Shown: positions 25,913-35,267, counted from the first letter of the stretch. The stretch is 64,000 nt of DNA from Paraflavitalea pollutisoli (GCF_029360705.1 NZ_JARKMX010000008.1:3216202-3280201), one strand, 5' to 3'. Numbers and translations are program-made. The notes: a model not told the origin generated them from the sequence alone.

Positions 25913-26761
25913 TTATTTATCAAGGTGGTATTTGATCAGGCCCTCCATCGGGTTCTTCAGGATCTGTCCCAGCTCAAACTCATAGGAATGACACAAGTCC
26001 GTTACCACATCCCGGAAAGCATACGATACGCCTCCTGTAAAATGAATGGGTAGCTTCCAGCTCTCGCCATATTTGCAAAGATGGTTAAAGAAAAAGTCAT
26101 TTATGCCATCCTCGATGATATTCTCGATCATGAAATGCCCGCGATTCTCTGCCAGAAAGAGGGTAAAAGTGGCCAGGTAGCGGTTGGGGAAGGGTTTCTT
26201 ATATATATTTTCCAGTATCTCTACCGCATTAATTCCCTTATACTTTGCTTCAAATTTCCAACGCAGCTCGTCGTCATAGGTATTGTACAGGTAATATTGA
26301 AGTACTTTTTTGCCGAGATAGGCACCGCTGCCTTCATCGCCTAGTACATAACCCAATCCAGGGCTATTTTTAACAATCTTGCTGCCGTTGTAATAGGCTG
26401 AATTGCTGCCCGTGCCCAGGATACAGGCGATGCCTTTTTCATGCCCACAGAGTGCGCGAGCGGCACCAAACAGGTCATGCGTTACTTCTACCTCCACGCC
26501 GGGGAAAATGTTGGCGATCGCCTTCTTGACGATCTTGGCATTAGCAGGGTTGCTGCAGCCAGTACCATAGTAATAAACTGCATCTACGACCGGTTTCTTC
26601 AATCCCGGTAGCAGCTCATTACGGATTATAGTTTCGATCTGGGGAGTATTCAGAAAGTAAGGACTGATGCCCTGGGTAAAAACTGTCTTACTCTTCTTCC
26701 TTGTTTCTGCCAGGCTCCATTCACATTTGGTAGCCCCGCTGTCCGCAATCAAAATGGCCAT
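25913..26761 (-). CDS. BadF/BadG-type sugar kinase (MurK/N-acetylglucosamine kinase-like)
   Basis: A 282-residue ASKHA-fold kinase: phosphate-1 motif LIADSGATKCEW (residues 4-15), phosphate-2 region ACILGTGSNSAYY, LGYVLGDEGSGAYLGKK, and an adenosine-site region IHFTGGVSYAFRD near the C-terminus. Members phosphorylate GlcNAc or, as MurK, both GlcNAc and MurNAc. Its place before murQ supports supplying MurNAc 6-phosphate to the etherase; the exact substrate is inference. Confidence 0.9.
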   Translation of the reverse strand: MAILIADSGATKCEWSLAETRKKSKTVFTQGISPYFLNTPQIETIIRNELLPGLKKPVVDAVYYYGTGCSNPANAKIVKKAIANIFPGVEVEVTHDLFGAARALCGHEKGIACILGTGSNSAYYNGSKIVKNSPGLGYVLGDEGSGAYLGKKVLQYYLYNTYDDELRWKFEAKYKGINAVEILENIYKKPFPNRYLATFTLFLAENRGHFMIENIIEDGINDFFFNHLCKYGESWKLPIHFTGGVSYAFRDVVTDLCHSYEFELGQILKNPMEGLIKYHLDK

Positions 26762-26805
26762 AGATATATCCGTTTAAGCTTTCATACTCAGCAGCAACCA
26801 TTTAA

Positions 26806-26813
26806 CGAAGGTA
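26806..26813 (-). promoter_or_regulatory. Candidate -7 box for the sugar kinase-murQ pair
   Basis: On the minus strand TACCTTCG, one base from TAnnTTTG and identical to the box in front of the cystathionine beta-synthase gene. It lies 44 bases before the kinase ATG. No clear -33 element. Confidence 0.35.
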
Positions 26814-26999
26814 AAGCGTGGAATTGAGAATTAATTATGAACTTCGCCCCTAAATTTTAAAATTGAGCGACCCCGCATGAAGTAATCTGTCTGATCGCTG
26901 ATTCCACGAAAAAGCGGCATAAAAACGCATTAATGCCAGGTTTCCTGGAGAAAATGCAACAGATTATGACATCCGACCTTCAAAAAATATTATTTCCCG

Positions 27000-28583
27000 A
27001 TGAAGAAACTACAGGTATGGCTTCCCTTATTATTTGCATTGGTCTTAATTGCAGGTATGTGGATCGGCTTCCGGTTGCGCAACAATATACCTAACTCGCG
27101 AGGCCTTTTCCAATCGGCTCAACGATCTTCCGTGCAGGAAGTCATCGACCTGGTGAATGCCCGTTACGTGGACAAAGTAAGTTCTGACTCGCTGGCCGAA
27201 GATGCTATCCAGGCGATGCTGACTCACCTCGATCCACATTCTATTTTTATACCGGCCAAGTATCTCGATGAAGTGAATGCCGATCTGCAAGGTAACTTTG
27301 AAGGTATCGGTGTAGAATTCTTTATCATCAATGATACGGTCAACGTGACCAATGTACTGGCCGATGGTCCCAGCGATAAAGCAGGTCTGAAGGTAGGTGA
27401 CCAGTTTGTGAAAGTAGGTGACTCTACCGTTGCCGGCAAGATCGATGGTGAACGCATCAAAAAATTACTGCGCGGTCCGGGCGGCAGCCAGGTAGCGGTA
27501 ATGGTATTGCGCAACAACAAGCCCTTCAGCACCACCATCACCCGCGGCACCATTCCTTTGTATTCGGTCGATGCGGCCTATATGGTGGATGCAACCACCG
27601 GCTATATTCACCTGAATAAATTCTCCGGCACTACCTATGAAGAATTTATGCAGGCTACGGAAAAGCTGCAAGGCCAGGGCATGAAACAACTCATCTTCGA
27701 TATACGCGACAACGGTGGCGGTATTCTCGGAGAAGCTGTAGACATTGTCGATGAATTTCTCGACGACAACAAACTAATCGTATATACACAGGGCGACAAA
27801 CAACCCAGGCAGGATTTTCGCTGCAAGCGTCCGGGCTTACTGGAAAAAGGAAAGGTCGTTTTGCTGGTCGATGAGAATTCGGCATCCGCGAGCGAAGTAG
27901 TCGCCGGCGCCCTGCAGGATTGGGACCGGGCGACGCTGATCGGCCGCCGCACCTTCGGTAAAGGATTGGTGCAGGAGCAATACGACCTGAGCAATGGCGC
28001 CGCCCTGCGTCTCACCGTGGCGCGCTATTATTCGCCGCTGGGCCGCAATATCCAAAAGCCTTACAACAAGGGCCGCGAAGCCTATAACGACGAGGTGGCC
28101 GAACGTTTCCACAATGGAGAAATGATGACGGGCGACACCAGCACCAACCATGTAGGACCTTCTTACAAAACACCCAAGGGACGCACCGTTTATGGCGGTG
28201 GAGGTATCACACCGGATATCTTCATTCCGTATGATACCACCGGGTATTCGAGACCAGTATACCAACTGTTTAGCAAACAAACTTTCAGCCGCTTCATTTA
28301 TGCTTACTACATACAGCACCGCAATTACTTTGACCAGTTCAAGAATCCCAAAGACTTTGCCCAGCGCTTTGACAAGACCGGCGATGCCTGGAGTAACCTG
28401 GTAAATTTTGCGGCGAAGGATTCCATTCAGCTTGGCTCACTGACCAGCCACGACAAAGCAGAAGTGGAACGTCGCATCTCCACCTGGCTGGCCCGCCAGA
28501 TCTGGCGGATGCCGGGTTATTTTGAAGTAAACAACCTCAATGATACCATGGTGAAAAGGGCGATCGAAGAATTGAAGAAGTAG
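27000..28583 (+). CDS. S41 family C-terminal processing protease
   Basis: A 527-residue periplasmic serine protease of the CtpA/Prc group that cuts proteins near their C-termini. An N-terminal signal anchor (LPLLFALVLIAGMWIGF, residues 9-25) precedes a short helical segment, a PDZ domain (about 85-175, NFEGIGVEFFIINDTVNV and GLKVGDQFVKVGDSTV), and the protease core with YIHLNKFS, LIFDIRDNGGG, DENSASASEVVAGALQD (Ser nucleophile, residues about 294-298) and GRRTFGKGLVQEQ (Lys general base at 321). A C-terminal helical region of about 130 residues follows. It is monocistronic, with a repeat zone and a bidirectional terminator behind it. Confidence 0.95.
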   Translation: MKKLQVWLPLLFALVLIAGMWIGFRLRNNIPNSRGLFQSAQRSSVQEVIDLVNARYVDKVSSDSLAEDAIQAMLTHLDPHSIFIPAKYLDEVNADLQGNFEGIGVEFFIINDTVNVTNVLADGPSDKAGLKVGDQFVKVGDSTVAGKIDGERIKKLLRGPGGSQVAVMVLRNNKPFSTTITRGTIPLYSVDAAYMVDATTGYIHLNKFSGTTYEEFMQATEKLQGQGMKQLIFDIRDNGGGILGEAVDIVDEFLDDNKLIVYTQGDKQPRQDFRCKRPGLLEKGKVVLLVDENSASASEVVAGALQDWDRATLIGRRTFGKGLVQEQYDLSNGAALRLTVARYYSPLGRNIQKPYNKGREAYNDEVAERFHNGEMMTGDTSTNHVGPSYKTPKGRTVYGGGGITPDIFIPYDTTGYSRPVYQLFSKQTFSRFIYAYYIQHRNYFDQFKNPKDFAQRFDKTGDAWSNLVNFAAKDSIQLGSLTSHDKAEVERRISTWLARQIWRMPGYFEVNNLNDTMVKRAIEELKK

Positions 28584-28706
28584 GAATACAGGCAACGAGG
28601 CACATAGGCAACGAGAGAAGAAAGGCACCGAGTTAGGAAAGACAGCGAGGCAACCGGGCAGCAAGGCACATAAGCAACGAGAGAAGAAAGGCACCGAGGT
28701 TGCAAG
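28584..28706 (+). repeat. Degenerate GAGGCA-type repeat zone
   Basis: Begins right after the protease stop. Units of about 8-9 bases: AGGCAACG, AGGCACAT, AGGCAACG, AGAGAAGA, AAGGCACCG, then a near copy of the same series. The block GGCACATA-GCAACGAGAG-AAGAAAGGCACCGAG occurs twice with few changes, about 54 bases apart. Confidence 0.6.
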
Positions 28707-28781
28707 GAACATCACAAGCCTTTTAAAAAGAAAAGCGCACGCCATCTACATTCAGCTACAAAGACATAGTTCTATATAACA

Positions 28782-28811
28782 AAAGCCGCACGTCGTACGA
28801 TGTGCGGCTTT
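28782..28811. terminator. Bidirectional terminator
   Basis: AAAGCCGCAC and GTGCGGCTTT are perfect 10-bp inverted repeats around a ten-base loop. It lies between the convergent S41 protease and DUF6249 genes, with repeat zones on both sides. Confidence 0.8.
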
Positions 28812-28825
28812 GCTGTTTTTGCAGC

Positions 28826-29060
28826 TGGCTATACTGCTGGTTGCTGGTTGCGAGGGTCAGGGGATTTGAACTGATGGCTATACTTTCCTGGCTTGTTACT
28901 TGGCTATACTTTGTCTGTTTTAAGGACTTGGCTTGTTGCTGCGTTGCCTTCCTTGGTGCTGTTGGCTATACTAGTTGTCTTTCTGGCGACTTTGATCCTC
29001 TATTATACTTGTTGTTCTCCTGGCTCTGCTTGTTGCCTCAATGCATATTTGCCTTGTTGC
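28826..29060 (-). repeat. Repeat zone with TGGCTATACT copies and reversed GAGGCA-type units
   Basis: TGGCTATACT occurs exactly at 28826, 28875, 28901 and 28963. Between and after these are GGCTTGTTGC, TTGCCTTCC, TTGCCTCAATGC and TTGCCTTGTTGCC, the complement of the AGGCAAC units found elsewhere. On the minus strand it follows the DUF6249 stop, so both convergent genes carry a purine-rich zone in sense orientation downstream. Confidence 0.55.
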
Positions 29061-29061
29061 C

Positions 29062-29454
29062 TTATTTGTACAGTTCAGGCTTGTCGAGCAGCTCTTTCTT
29101 TTCAATCTTGTACGAGAAGATGAGGCCGATACCGCCACCGATGGCAATGAGGGCAAAGTAGAGGAAGGTGATCCTACCGTCATCCATGCGCTCTCCCCAT
29201 TTGTTGGTTGCGTTCAACACATACTCTCCGAGGATAAAGGCTACTGCCAGCCCGATACCGGCACCTACCATCAACAACCCCCATTTCAGGTTTACAAAAG
29301 GCGCAGGGCGGTTTCGGTTGAGTTTGGGATCCAGGCCCTTTTCGATCATTGCCATATTCTCGCGGGTGCGCATGTAGCGGATGCCGAATATCGTTGCAAA
29401 AAAAGCTAAACTACTGAGGATCAACCAGAGTATCGCTAAATGTCCTTCGTCCAT
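29062..29454 (-). CDS. DUF6249-type small membrane protein
   Basis: A 130-residue inner-membrane protein with three hydrophobic segments: residues about 6-24 (AILWLILSSLAFFATIFG), 59-78 (LLMVGAGIGLAVAFILGEY) and 97-116 (TFLYFALIAIGGGIGLIFS). The loop after the first segment reads TRENMAMIEKGLDPKLN, the family mark of DUF6249 proteins, which often lie next to ECF sigma factor genes, as here (divergent). The function is unknown; a link to sigma-factor signalling is only suggested by context. Confidence 0.85.
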   Translation of the reverse strand: MDEGHLAILWLILSSLAFFATIFGIRYMRTRENMAMIEKGLDPKLNRNRPAPFVNLKWGLLMVGAGIGLAVAFILGEYVLNATNKWGERMDDGRITFLYFALIAIGGGIGLIFSYKIEKKELLDKPELYK

Positions 29455-29733
29455 GACTTACTATTTTATTGTTTTAAAAGTTATTTGCTTGTTTCTTTCC
29501 ATATCAGACTACTGCTTTTCTACCCGGGTTACAGCTTTTAGAAAGTTTTTTTTTGCAGCGCTTGTTACTGAATATAGGACCACCCCGGGCTCGTGCAGGT
29601 TACAGGCAACCGGAAAAATGTTGGCGATTTCTTTTGTCTGGTTCTTACACCTATATATGGTGTAACGCCGCCCTTAAATTTCTTACCTTGCCCCTGTAAC
29701 CAAACCCAACCTTCTGTAGTCTTACTACCAGCA

Positions 29734-30318
29734 ATGAATACCGGAACGAATGATAATGAGATCATTAGCAGAGTGCTGCGTGGTGAGCATTCACTGTATG
29801 CCGACCTGGTGAAACGATACCAGAATTTCGTTTTCACCATTACGCTACGGTACACCAACAGCCGGGAAGACGCCGAAGAGATCGCCCAGGACGTATTTGT
29901 CAAGGCGTATCGTAGCCTGGCCGATTTCCGCGGAGAATCCCGGTTCAGTACCTGGCTATATACCATCGTGACCACTACCTGTATCACCTTTCTGCGAAAA
30001 AAGAAGCTGGAAACGCATTCGCTTGACAATGAAAAGGTATTTGAGGTGGCCGACAGTGTAGATTCCGGTTTCCGGGCCAACCAGGTCGAGCAGAAATCAA
30101 AGATCCAGATGGTCAACAAAGCCATCAAGCTGCTCAGCCCCGATGATGCTAAACTGATCTCCTTGTTTTACCAGGGCGAACAGAGCCTGGATGAGATCGG
30201 ACAGATCATGGGCCTGGAACCCAATACCGTCAAAGTGCGGCTACACCGGGCCAGGCAACGCCTGAAGGACAAAATGGAGACCCATTTTGTGCAGGAAGTA
30301 AAAGACATTATGAATTGA
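29734..30318 (+). CDS. ECF-type RNA polymerase sigma factor
   Basis: A 194-residue sigma-70 family factor with region 2 (about 15-85: YADLVKRYQNFVFTITLRYT, DAEEIAQDVFVKAYRSL, FRGESRFSTWLYTIVTTTC) and region 4 (about 128-182: LLSPDDAKLISLFYQGEQSL, DEIGQIMGLEPNTVKVRLHR helix-turn-helix). It has no region 1.1 or 3. ATG 29734 is chosen because the upstream extension from 29593 is Pro/Cys-rich and unlike the family. The next gene, 17 bases on, encodes a membrane protein that is probably its partner. Confidence 0.94.
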   Translation: MNTGTNDNEIISRVLRGEHSLYADLVKRYQNFVFTITLRYTNSREDAEEIAQDVFVKAYRSLADFRGESRFSTWLYTIVTTTCITFLRKKKLETHSLDNEKVFEVADSVDSGFRANQVEQKSKIQMVNKAIKLLSPDDAKLISLFYQGEQSLDEIGQIMGLEPNTVKVRLHRARQRLKDKMETHFVQEVKDIMN

Positions 30319-30335
30319 TCTAAAAAAGCAGGAGT

Positions 30336-30866
30336 ATGAACACGCAACCATCTATTGAAACGCGTTTGTGGGATTATATCGACGGACTTTCTTCACCTGA
30401 AGAAAAGTCGGCCATCGAGCAGTTGATCGAAAGCAATATCGAATGGCGGCGACAATACCACGAATTGCTGGAAGTGCACCAGCTGATGAGCAACAGCCTT
30501 GAGCTGGATGAACCCTCCATGCGTTTCACACAAAACGTAATGGAAGACATTGCGAAATACCAGATCGCTCCTGCTGCCAAGAATTATATCAACAAACGTG
30601 TGATCTGGGGTATCGGGGCATTCTTTCTGATAACGATCGTCGGTTTCCTCGTCTTTGTATTTGGGCAGATGCTCACCGCACCCGCTGCCACTGGTGGAGG
30701 CACCAATGCACTCCCTTTCAACATCGATCCAAACAAACTCAATGTGGGCAATGTACTAAACAGTACCTCCACCAACGTATTCCTCGTGATCAATGCTATC
30801 CTCGGACTGGTATTGCTCGATATGTACTTGGGCAGGAAAAAAAAGCAACTGCGGGAGCAACTGTAG
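30336..30866 (+). CDS. Membrane protein, probable anti-sigma factor partner
   Basis: A 176-residue protein. The N-terminal cytoplasmic part (ETRLWDYIDGLSSPEEKSAI, residues 6-25, then a helix EWRRQYHELLEVHQLM) has the zinc-less anti-sigma domain look: W-x-Y-x-D-G-x-L/S. Two membrane segments follow, about 89-113 and 147-165. It begins 17 bases after the ECF sigma factor stop, so both are translated together. Regulating the sigma factor is inferred from position and N-terminal pattern; no experimental family match can be shown here. Confidence 0.75.
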   Translation: MNTQPSIETRLWDYIDGLSSPEEKSAIEQLIESNIEWRRQYHELLEVHQLMSNSLELDEPSMRFTQNVMEDIAKYQIAPAAKNYINKRVIWGIGAFFLITIVGFLVFVFGQMLTAPAATGGGTNALPFNIDPNKLNVGNVLNSTSTNVFLVINAILGLVLLDMYLGRKKKQLREQL

Positions 30867-31357
30867 CTTTTGACACGATGGCCGCTCCTACGATAACATT
30901 GGGCATTTAGTATCCTTCACCTACGCTCACAAATCTATTTACGATACTACGATGCAGCCGGGCAGCAAATGCCCTGCTACATGGTGATCTGTTATCACTA
31001 TGTTCCGGTATGCCCCGCCGATTCTTCGGAGGGGCTTCTTTGTTCTATAGTGGGATTTATAACTGACGGCTATCGACCTGCTGCAGGAATTGATCGATCG
31101 CCGTTTGCTCAGATTGCTTTTCTGCCCGCTCGATCCAACGCAGGATGATTTAGCAAGTGCCCTACCTCGTTAGCAATACGATCCGGTTCAACCGGCCCTT
31201 ATGTTCATCGGCAGCCATTTTCCAGGCCAGAAAAGGACCCAGTCAGGGAAGCGAACCTACCGCTCACATATTGATGCAATCGATAGCACAGTTGCCGCCC
31301 CGCTTTCGATTAGTCAGTATTTTTACCGTAATCGATATAAAGCAATTTACTGCGCCC
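30867..31357. other. Intergenic region between anti-sigma-type gene and GH31 gene
   Basis: 491 bases. It contains one terminator (31012-31042). The frame open upstream of the GH31 start (from 31157) overlaps this region but lacks a signal peptide at its N-terminus and is judged non-coding. I see nothing else in it. Confidence 0.5.
31012..31042 (+). terminator. Terminator of the sigma/anti-sigma operon
   Basis: GCCCCGCCGA pairs with TCGGAGGGGC with one mismatch and a four-base loop; TTCTTTGTT follows. Confidence 0.65.
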
Positions 31358-34300
31358 ATGACACAACTATTCCGGCTATCACTTTCGTCTTTATTGGCCA
31401 CTACCCTCCTGGCAACCTTCCATCAACCAGCAACAGGGCAGGTACCCACCCAAATAACCGGTAGCACGCCTGCAGCTACTGTCCAGATGCTCAGCGCTAC
31501 AAAGATCAACGCCACAACGGTCGACATCAGGTACGCCAACCAGAAGCATGTATTGATCGACTTTTATGGCGACAACCTATTCCGTTTGCTGTACGACAGC
31601 ACGGACAGGGATTTCAGGGATCCGGCTGCGACGCCTGCGGCCAATATCCTGGTAGAGCAGCCCCGTAAAAAAGTGGCGGCGCTGACTATCCATGACAAAG
31701 GAACCGCCTGGATCATCAGGACAGGTCAGCTAACGATCGAGCTGCCCAAAATGGCCCTGCGGCTCGACGTGTTCAACAGCCACCACAAAAAGGTGGTAGC
31801 GGTCACCAACCTGTACGAGTTTACCAAAAAGCAGTCGATACTCCGGCTCCAGGAATCCCCACAGGAATATTTTTATGGGGGCGGTGTTCAAAACGGCCGC
31901 TTCTCTCATAAAGGAAAGTCCATTGCTATCGAAAATCAGAACAGCTGGACCGATGGAGGTGTTGCCTCTCCCACCCCATTCTATTGGTCGACCAATGGCT
32001 ATGGTTTCATGTGGTATACTTTTAAGAAAGGCAAGTACGATTTTGGTGCCCAGGAAAAAGGTATCGTACAGCTGTCGCACGAAACGGACTATCTCGACGT
32101 ATTCTTTATGATCGACGCCCAACCCGTAGCGCTGCTCAATGATTTTTACCAACTCACCGGCCATCCTGTATTGATACCCAAATTCGGCTTCTACGAAGGT
32201 CACCTCAATGCTTACAACCGCGATTACTGGAAGGCCGACACCACCGGTATTGTGTTTGAGGATGGCCAACGGTATAAGGAAAACCAGAAAGACAATGGCG
32301 GCACCAAAGAGTCGCTGAACGGAGAGAAGAACAACTATCAGTTTTCTGCCCGGGCGGTGATCGACCGCTACAAAGCGCAGGACATGCCTTTTGGCTGGAT
32401 ACTGCCCAACGATGGTTATGGAGCAGGATACGGACAGACCGGCACACTGGACAGCAATATCCTCAACCTGAAATCCTTTGGTGATTATGCCCGGCAGCAA
32501 GGTGTACAGATCGGCTTGTGGACCCAATCGGACCTGCATCCCAAAGAAGGCATCAGCGCCCTGTTGCAACGCGATATCGTAAAAGAAGTGGGTACTGCTG
32601 GTGTGCGAGTGCTCAAGACCGATGTCGCCTGGGTAGGCAGGGGCTATTCGTTTGGCCTGAATGGCGTGGCAGACGCGGCACAGATCATGCGGCAGGAAAG
32701 CAACAATGCCCGCCCCTTTATCATCTCACTGGATGGTTGGGCAGGTACACAACGCTATGCCACCATTTGGACCGGCGACCAAACGGGCGGCGTATGGGAA
32801 TACATTCGCTTTCATATTCCCACTTATATTGGAAGCAGTCTATCCGGACAGCCCAATATCACGTCAGATATGGACGGCATATTTGGTGGGAAAAACGCAG
32901 CCGTCAACATCCGCGACTTTCAGTGGAAGACCTTTACGCCCATGCAACTGAATATGGACGGCTGGGGATCCAATGAAAAATATCCGCAGGCGCTGGGTGA
33001 GCCGGCTACTTCGATCAATCGCACGTACCTCAAGCTAAAATCTGCCCTTCTCCCCTATGCGTACAGTATTGCCAAGGAATCGGTGGATGGATTACCGATG
33101 ATCCGCGCCCTGTTTTTACAATATCCCAACAGCTATACGCTGGGAAAAGCGACTCAATACGAATACCTGTACGGGCCTAATTTCCTCATAGCGCCCGTAT
33201 ACAAAGAAACCAAAGCAGATGCTGCTGGCAACGATATTCGCCACGGCATTTATCTCCCCAAAGGATCGTGGATCGATTACTTTTCCGGTGAACGGTACGA
33301 AGGCAACCGGATCATCAATCATTTTCCCGTGCCGATCTGGAAGCTGCCGGTATTTGTAAAAGCCGGCGCGATCATCCCGATGACGGCGCCCCACAACCAG
33401 GTGACCGCCATCAACAACAACCTCCGCCTATATGAAGTGTACCCCGCAGGTAAAAGTTCCTTTCTCGCCTATGACGATGATGGCCTCACCGAGGCCTACC
33501 GTACCGGCCAAGGTGCCCATACACTGATCACTTCCAGCGAAGCAAATGGCGTAGCGACGATCACAGTACACCCAACGAAAGGTAGCTTTGATGGTTTTGA
33601 TAAAAAGAAGGTCACCGAATTCCATATCAATGTAACACAAACCCCCACCGCCGTTAAAGTAGCAGTAGGTGGTAAATTGATTGCGCTGACCAAAGCAGCC
33701 AGCTTCGAACAATTTACAACGGGCAGCAATATGTACTACTATGAGGCAACTCCCAACCTCAACCGGTTTGCTACCAGGAACAGTGCTTTTGAAAAAGTAG
33801 CGATGACCAAAAACCCGCAGGTGCTGGTGAAGGTGGCGGCAACAGACATCACTCAACAAGCAGTGGTGCTGACCATCGCCGGATTCCGGTTTGCGCCGAA
33901 AGACCATTTGCGCCACTCAACCGGTATGCTGACTGCCCCCGTGCTTCCGCAGATAATAGATTCTAATGCTACTGCCTATACGTTGAAGCCCACCTGGAAC
34001 AAGGTCACCAGGGCCGACTATTACGAGATCGAATTCGACGGTCAACTGTACAGTACGATCTCCGATACCGCTTTCCAGTTTGAAGCGTTGACGCCGCAAT
34101 CGGTGTATCCATTTAAGGTACGAGCAGTCAATAAAACAGGCGTTTCTGCGTGGACTTCCTTCACGGGCAAAACGAAAGTCAACCCGTTGGAATTTGCCAT
34201 TAAGCACATCAAAGCCACTTCGACGGTGCCCGACCAGGATGGCGCTGAATTAGCGATGCTGTTTGACTTTGACGAGAACAGTATGTGGCATACCGCCTGG

Positions 34301-35203
34301 GGTAAAAAAGCAGTTCCTTTCACCGTTACGATCGACCTGCAATCGTTCAATCAGTTGGAAAAGCTGCAATACCTGCCACGCAGCCGGGGCAATGGTATCT
34401 TATTGAAAGGAACGATTGCTTACAGTGAAGACAAAACGAACTGGTCTGCTCCCACTGCCTTTACCTGGACCAGGAACGGGGATACCAAAGAAGTGACCTT
34501 CCCCAACCACCCAACAGCCAGGTACCTCCAGCTATCCGTTACAGAAGCGGTGGGCGACTTTGGATCGGGCCGCGAACTGTACGTCTTCAAAGTACCTGGC
34601 ACTGCCAGCATCATTCCAGGCGACATCAACAATGATGGCAAGGTTGACAACAATGACCTGACGTCGTATATCAACTATACCGGCCTGCGCAAAGGAGACA
34701 ATGACTTTGAGGGTTATGTCAGCAAGGGCGATATCAACAAAAATGGGCTCATCGACGCGTTTGATATTGCTCATGTCACGACCCGACTCGATGATTGTGA
34801 GTCCACCGGCCAACCCGATAGCCTGACCGGCAAGCTGGACATCACCGCCAACAAAACATTGGCCGCTCCCGGCGAGATTGTAACCATCACTGTGAAAGGT
34901 ATCGACCTGCGATCTGTGAACGCCCTGAGCTTTGCCTTACCGTACGATCAACAGGACTTTGAGTTTGCCGGTATCGTGCCTGTCGGCGTTCAGCAATTGC
35001 AAAACCTGACCAACGACCGACTGCACAACAATGGTAAAAAAGTATTGTATCCTACTTTTATCAACCGTTGTGATGGAGCACCGCTGAAAGGAACAAAAGA
35101 ATTGTTCATCATCCAATTGAAAGCAAAACGGTCCGTTTCGATCGACTTGCATCCTACAGATATATTGCTGGTGGATCAACAACTCAATACGATCCGGTTA
35201 TAA
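31358..35203 (+). CDS. Glycoside hydrolase family 31 enzyme with FnIII, F5/8C, dockerin-like and cohesin-like domains
   Basis: From ATG 31358 it is 1281 residues, with a signal peptide cut near ATGQ (about 26). Order: GH31 N-terminal beta-sandwich (to about 250); TIM barrel (about 265-620) with LKTDVAW (D422, expected nucleophile) and WTGDQTGG (D474, expected acid/base); beta-rich C-terminal parts to about 850; FnIII-like domain (about 860-935); F5/8C-type carbohydrate-binding domain (about 945-1080); a type I dockerin-like pair of calcium loops (GDINNDGKVDNNDL and GDINKNGLIDAFDI, about 1086-1145); and a cohesin-like beta domain (about 1158-1281). It probably hydrolyses alpha-linked glucosyl, xylosyl or related residues outside the cell; substrate cannot be read from sequence. 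No T9SS tail and no SusCD pair nearby. ATG 31358 is chosen for its signal peptide. Confidence 0.9.
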   Translation: MTQLFRLSLSSLLATTLLATFHQPATGQVPTQITGSTPAATVQMLSATKINATTVDIRYANQKHVLIDFYGDNLFRLLYDSTDRDFRDPAATPAANILVEQPRKKVAALTIHDKGTAWIIRTGQLTIELPKMALRLDVFNSHHKKVVAVTNLYEFTKKQSILRLQESPQEYFYGGGVQNGRFSHKGKSIAIENQNSWTDGGVASPTPFYWSTNGYGFMWYTFKKGKYDFGAQEKGIVQLSHETDYLDVFFMIDAQPVALLNDFYQLTGHPVLIPKFGFYEGHLNAYNRDYWKADTTGIVFEDGQRYKENQKDNGGTKESLNGEKNNYQFSARAVIDRYKAQDMPFGWILPNDGYGAGYGQTGTLDSNILNLKSFGDYARQQGVQIGLWTQSDLHPKEGISALLQRDIVKEVGTAGVRVLKTDVAWVGRGYSFGLNGVADAAQIMRQESNNARPFIISLDGWAGTQRYATIWTGDQTGGVWEYIRFHIPTYIGSSLSGQPNITSDMDGIFGGKNAAVNIRDFQWKTFTPMQLNMDGWGSNEKYPQALGEPATSINRTYLKLKSALLPYAYSIAKESVDGLPMIRALFLQYPNSYTLGKATQYEYLYGPNFLIAPVYKETKADAAGNDIRHGIYLPKGSWIDYFSGERYEGNRIINHFPVPIWKLPVFVKAGAIIPMTAPHNQVTAINNNLRLYEVYPAGKSSFLAYDDDGLTEAYRTGQGAHTLITSSEANGVATITVHPTKGSFDGFDKKKVTEFHINVTQTPTAVKVAVGGKLIALTKAASFEQFTTGSNMYYYEATPNLNRFATRNSAFEKVAMTKNPQVLVKVAATDITQQAVVLTIAGFRFAPKDHLRHSTGMLTAPVLPQIIDSNATAYTLKPTWNKVTRADYYEIEFDGQLYSTISDTAFQFEALTPQSVYPFKVRAVNKTGVSAWTSFTGKTKVNPLEFAIKHIKATSTVPDQDGAELAMLFDFDENSMWHTAWGKKAVPFTVTIDLQSFNQLEKLQYLPRSRGNGILLKGTIAYSEDKTNWSAPTAFTWTRNGDTKEVTFPNHPTARYLQLSVTEAVGDFGSGRELYVFKVPGTASIIPGDINNDGKVDNNDLTSYINYTGLRKGDNDFEGYVSKGDINKNGLIDAFDIAHVTTRLDDCESTGQPDSLTGKLDITANKTLAAPGEIVTITVKGIDLRSVNALSFALPYDQQDFEFAGIVPVGVQQLQNLTNDRLHNNGKKVLYPTFINRCDGAPLKGTKELFIIQLKAKRSVSIDLHPTDILLVDQQLNTIRL

Positions 35204-35227
35204 GCCATAACCCTTCACGTTGGCCAT

Positions 35228-35267
35228 AAAAAATGGGTGGACCTGTCGGCAGGTTCACCCATTTTTT
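35228..35267 (+). terminator. Terminator of the GH31 gene
   Basis: AAAATGGGTGGACCTG pairs with CAGGTTCACCCATTTT (one G-U), loop TCGG, with flanking A and T runs on both sides, so it may work in both directions. Confidence 0.85.

Noticed and set aside
28850-28879. tRNA 3'-end-like sequence on the minus strand (GTTCAAATCCCCT followed by ACCCTCGCAACCA)
   Set aside because: The T-loop word is present, but the T-stem 5' arm does not pair, the spacing to CCA is three bases too long, and no anticodon or 5' arm is found. It lies in a degenerate repeat zone, so a chance resemblance is more likely than a tRNA or an att site.
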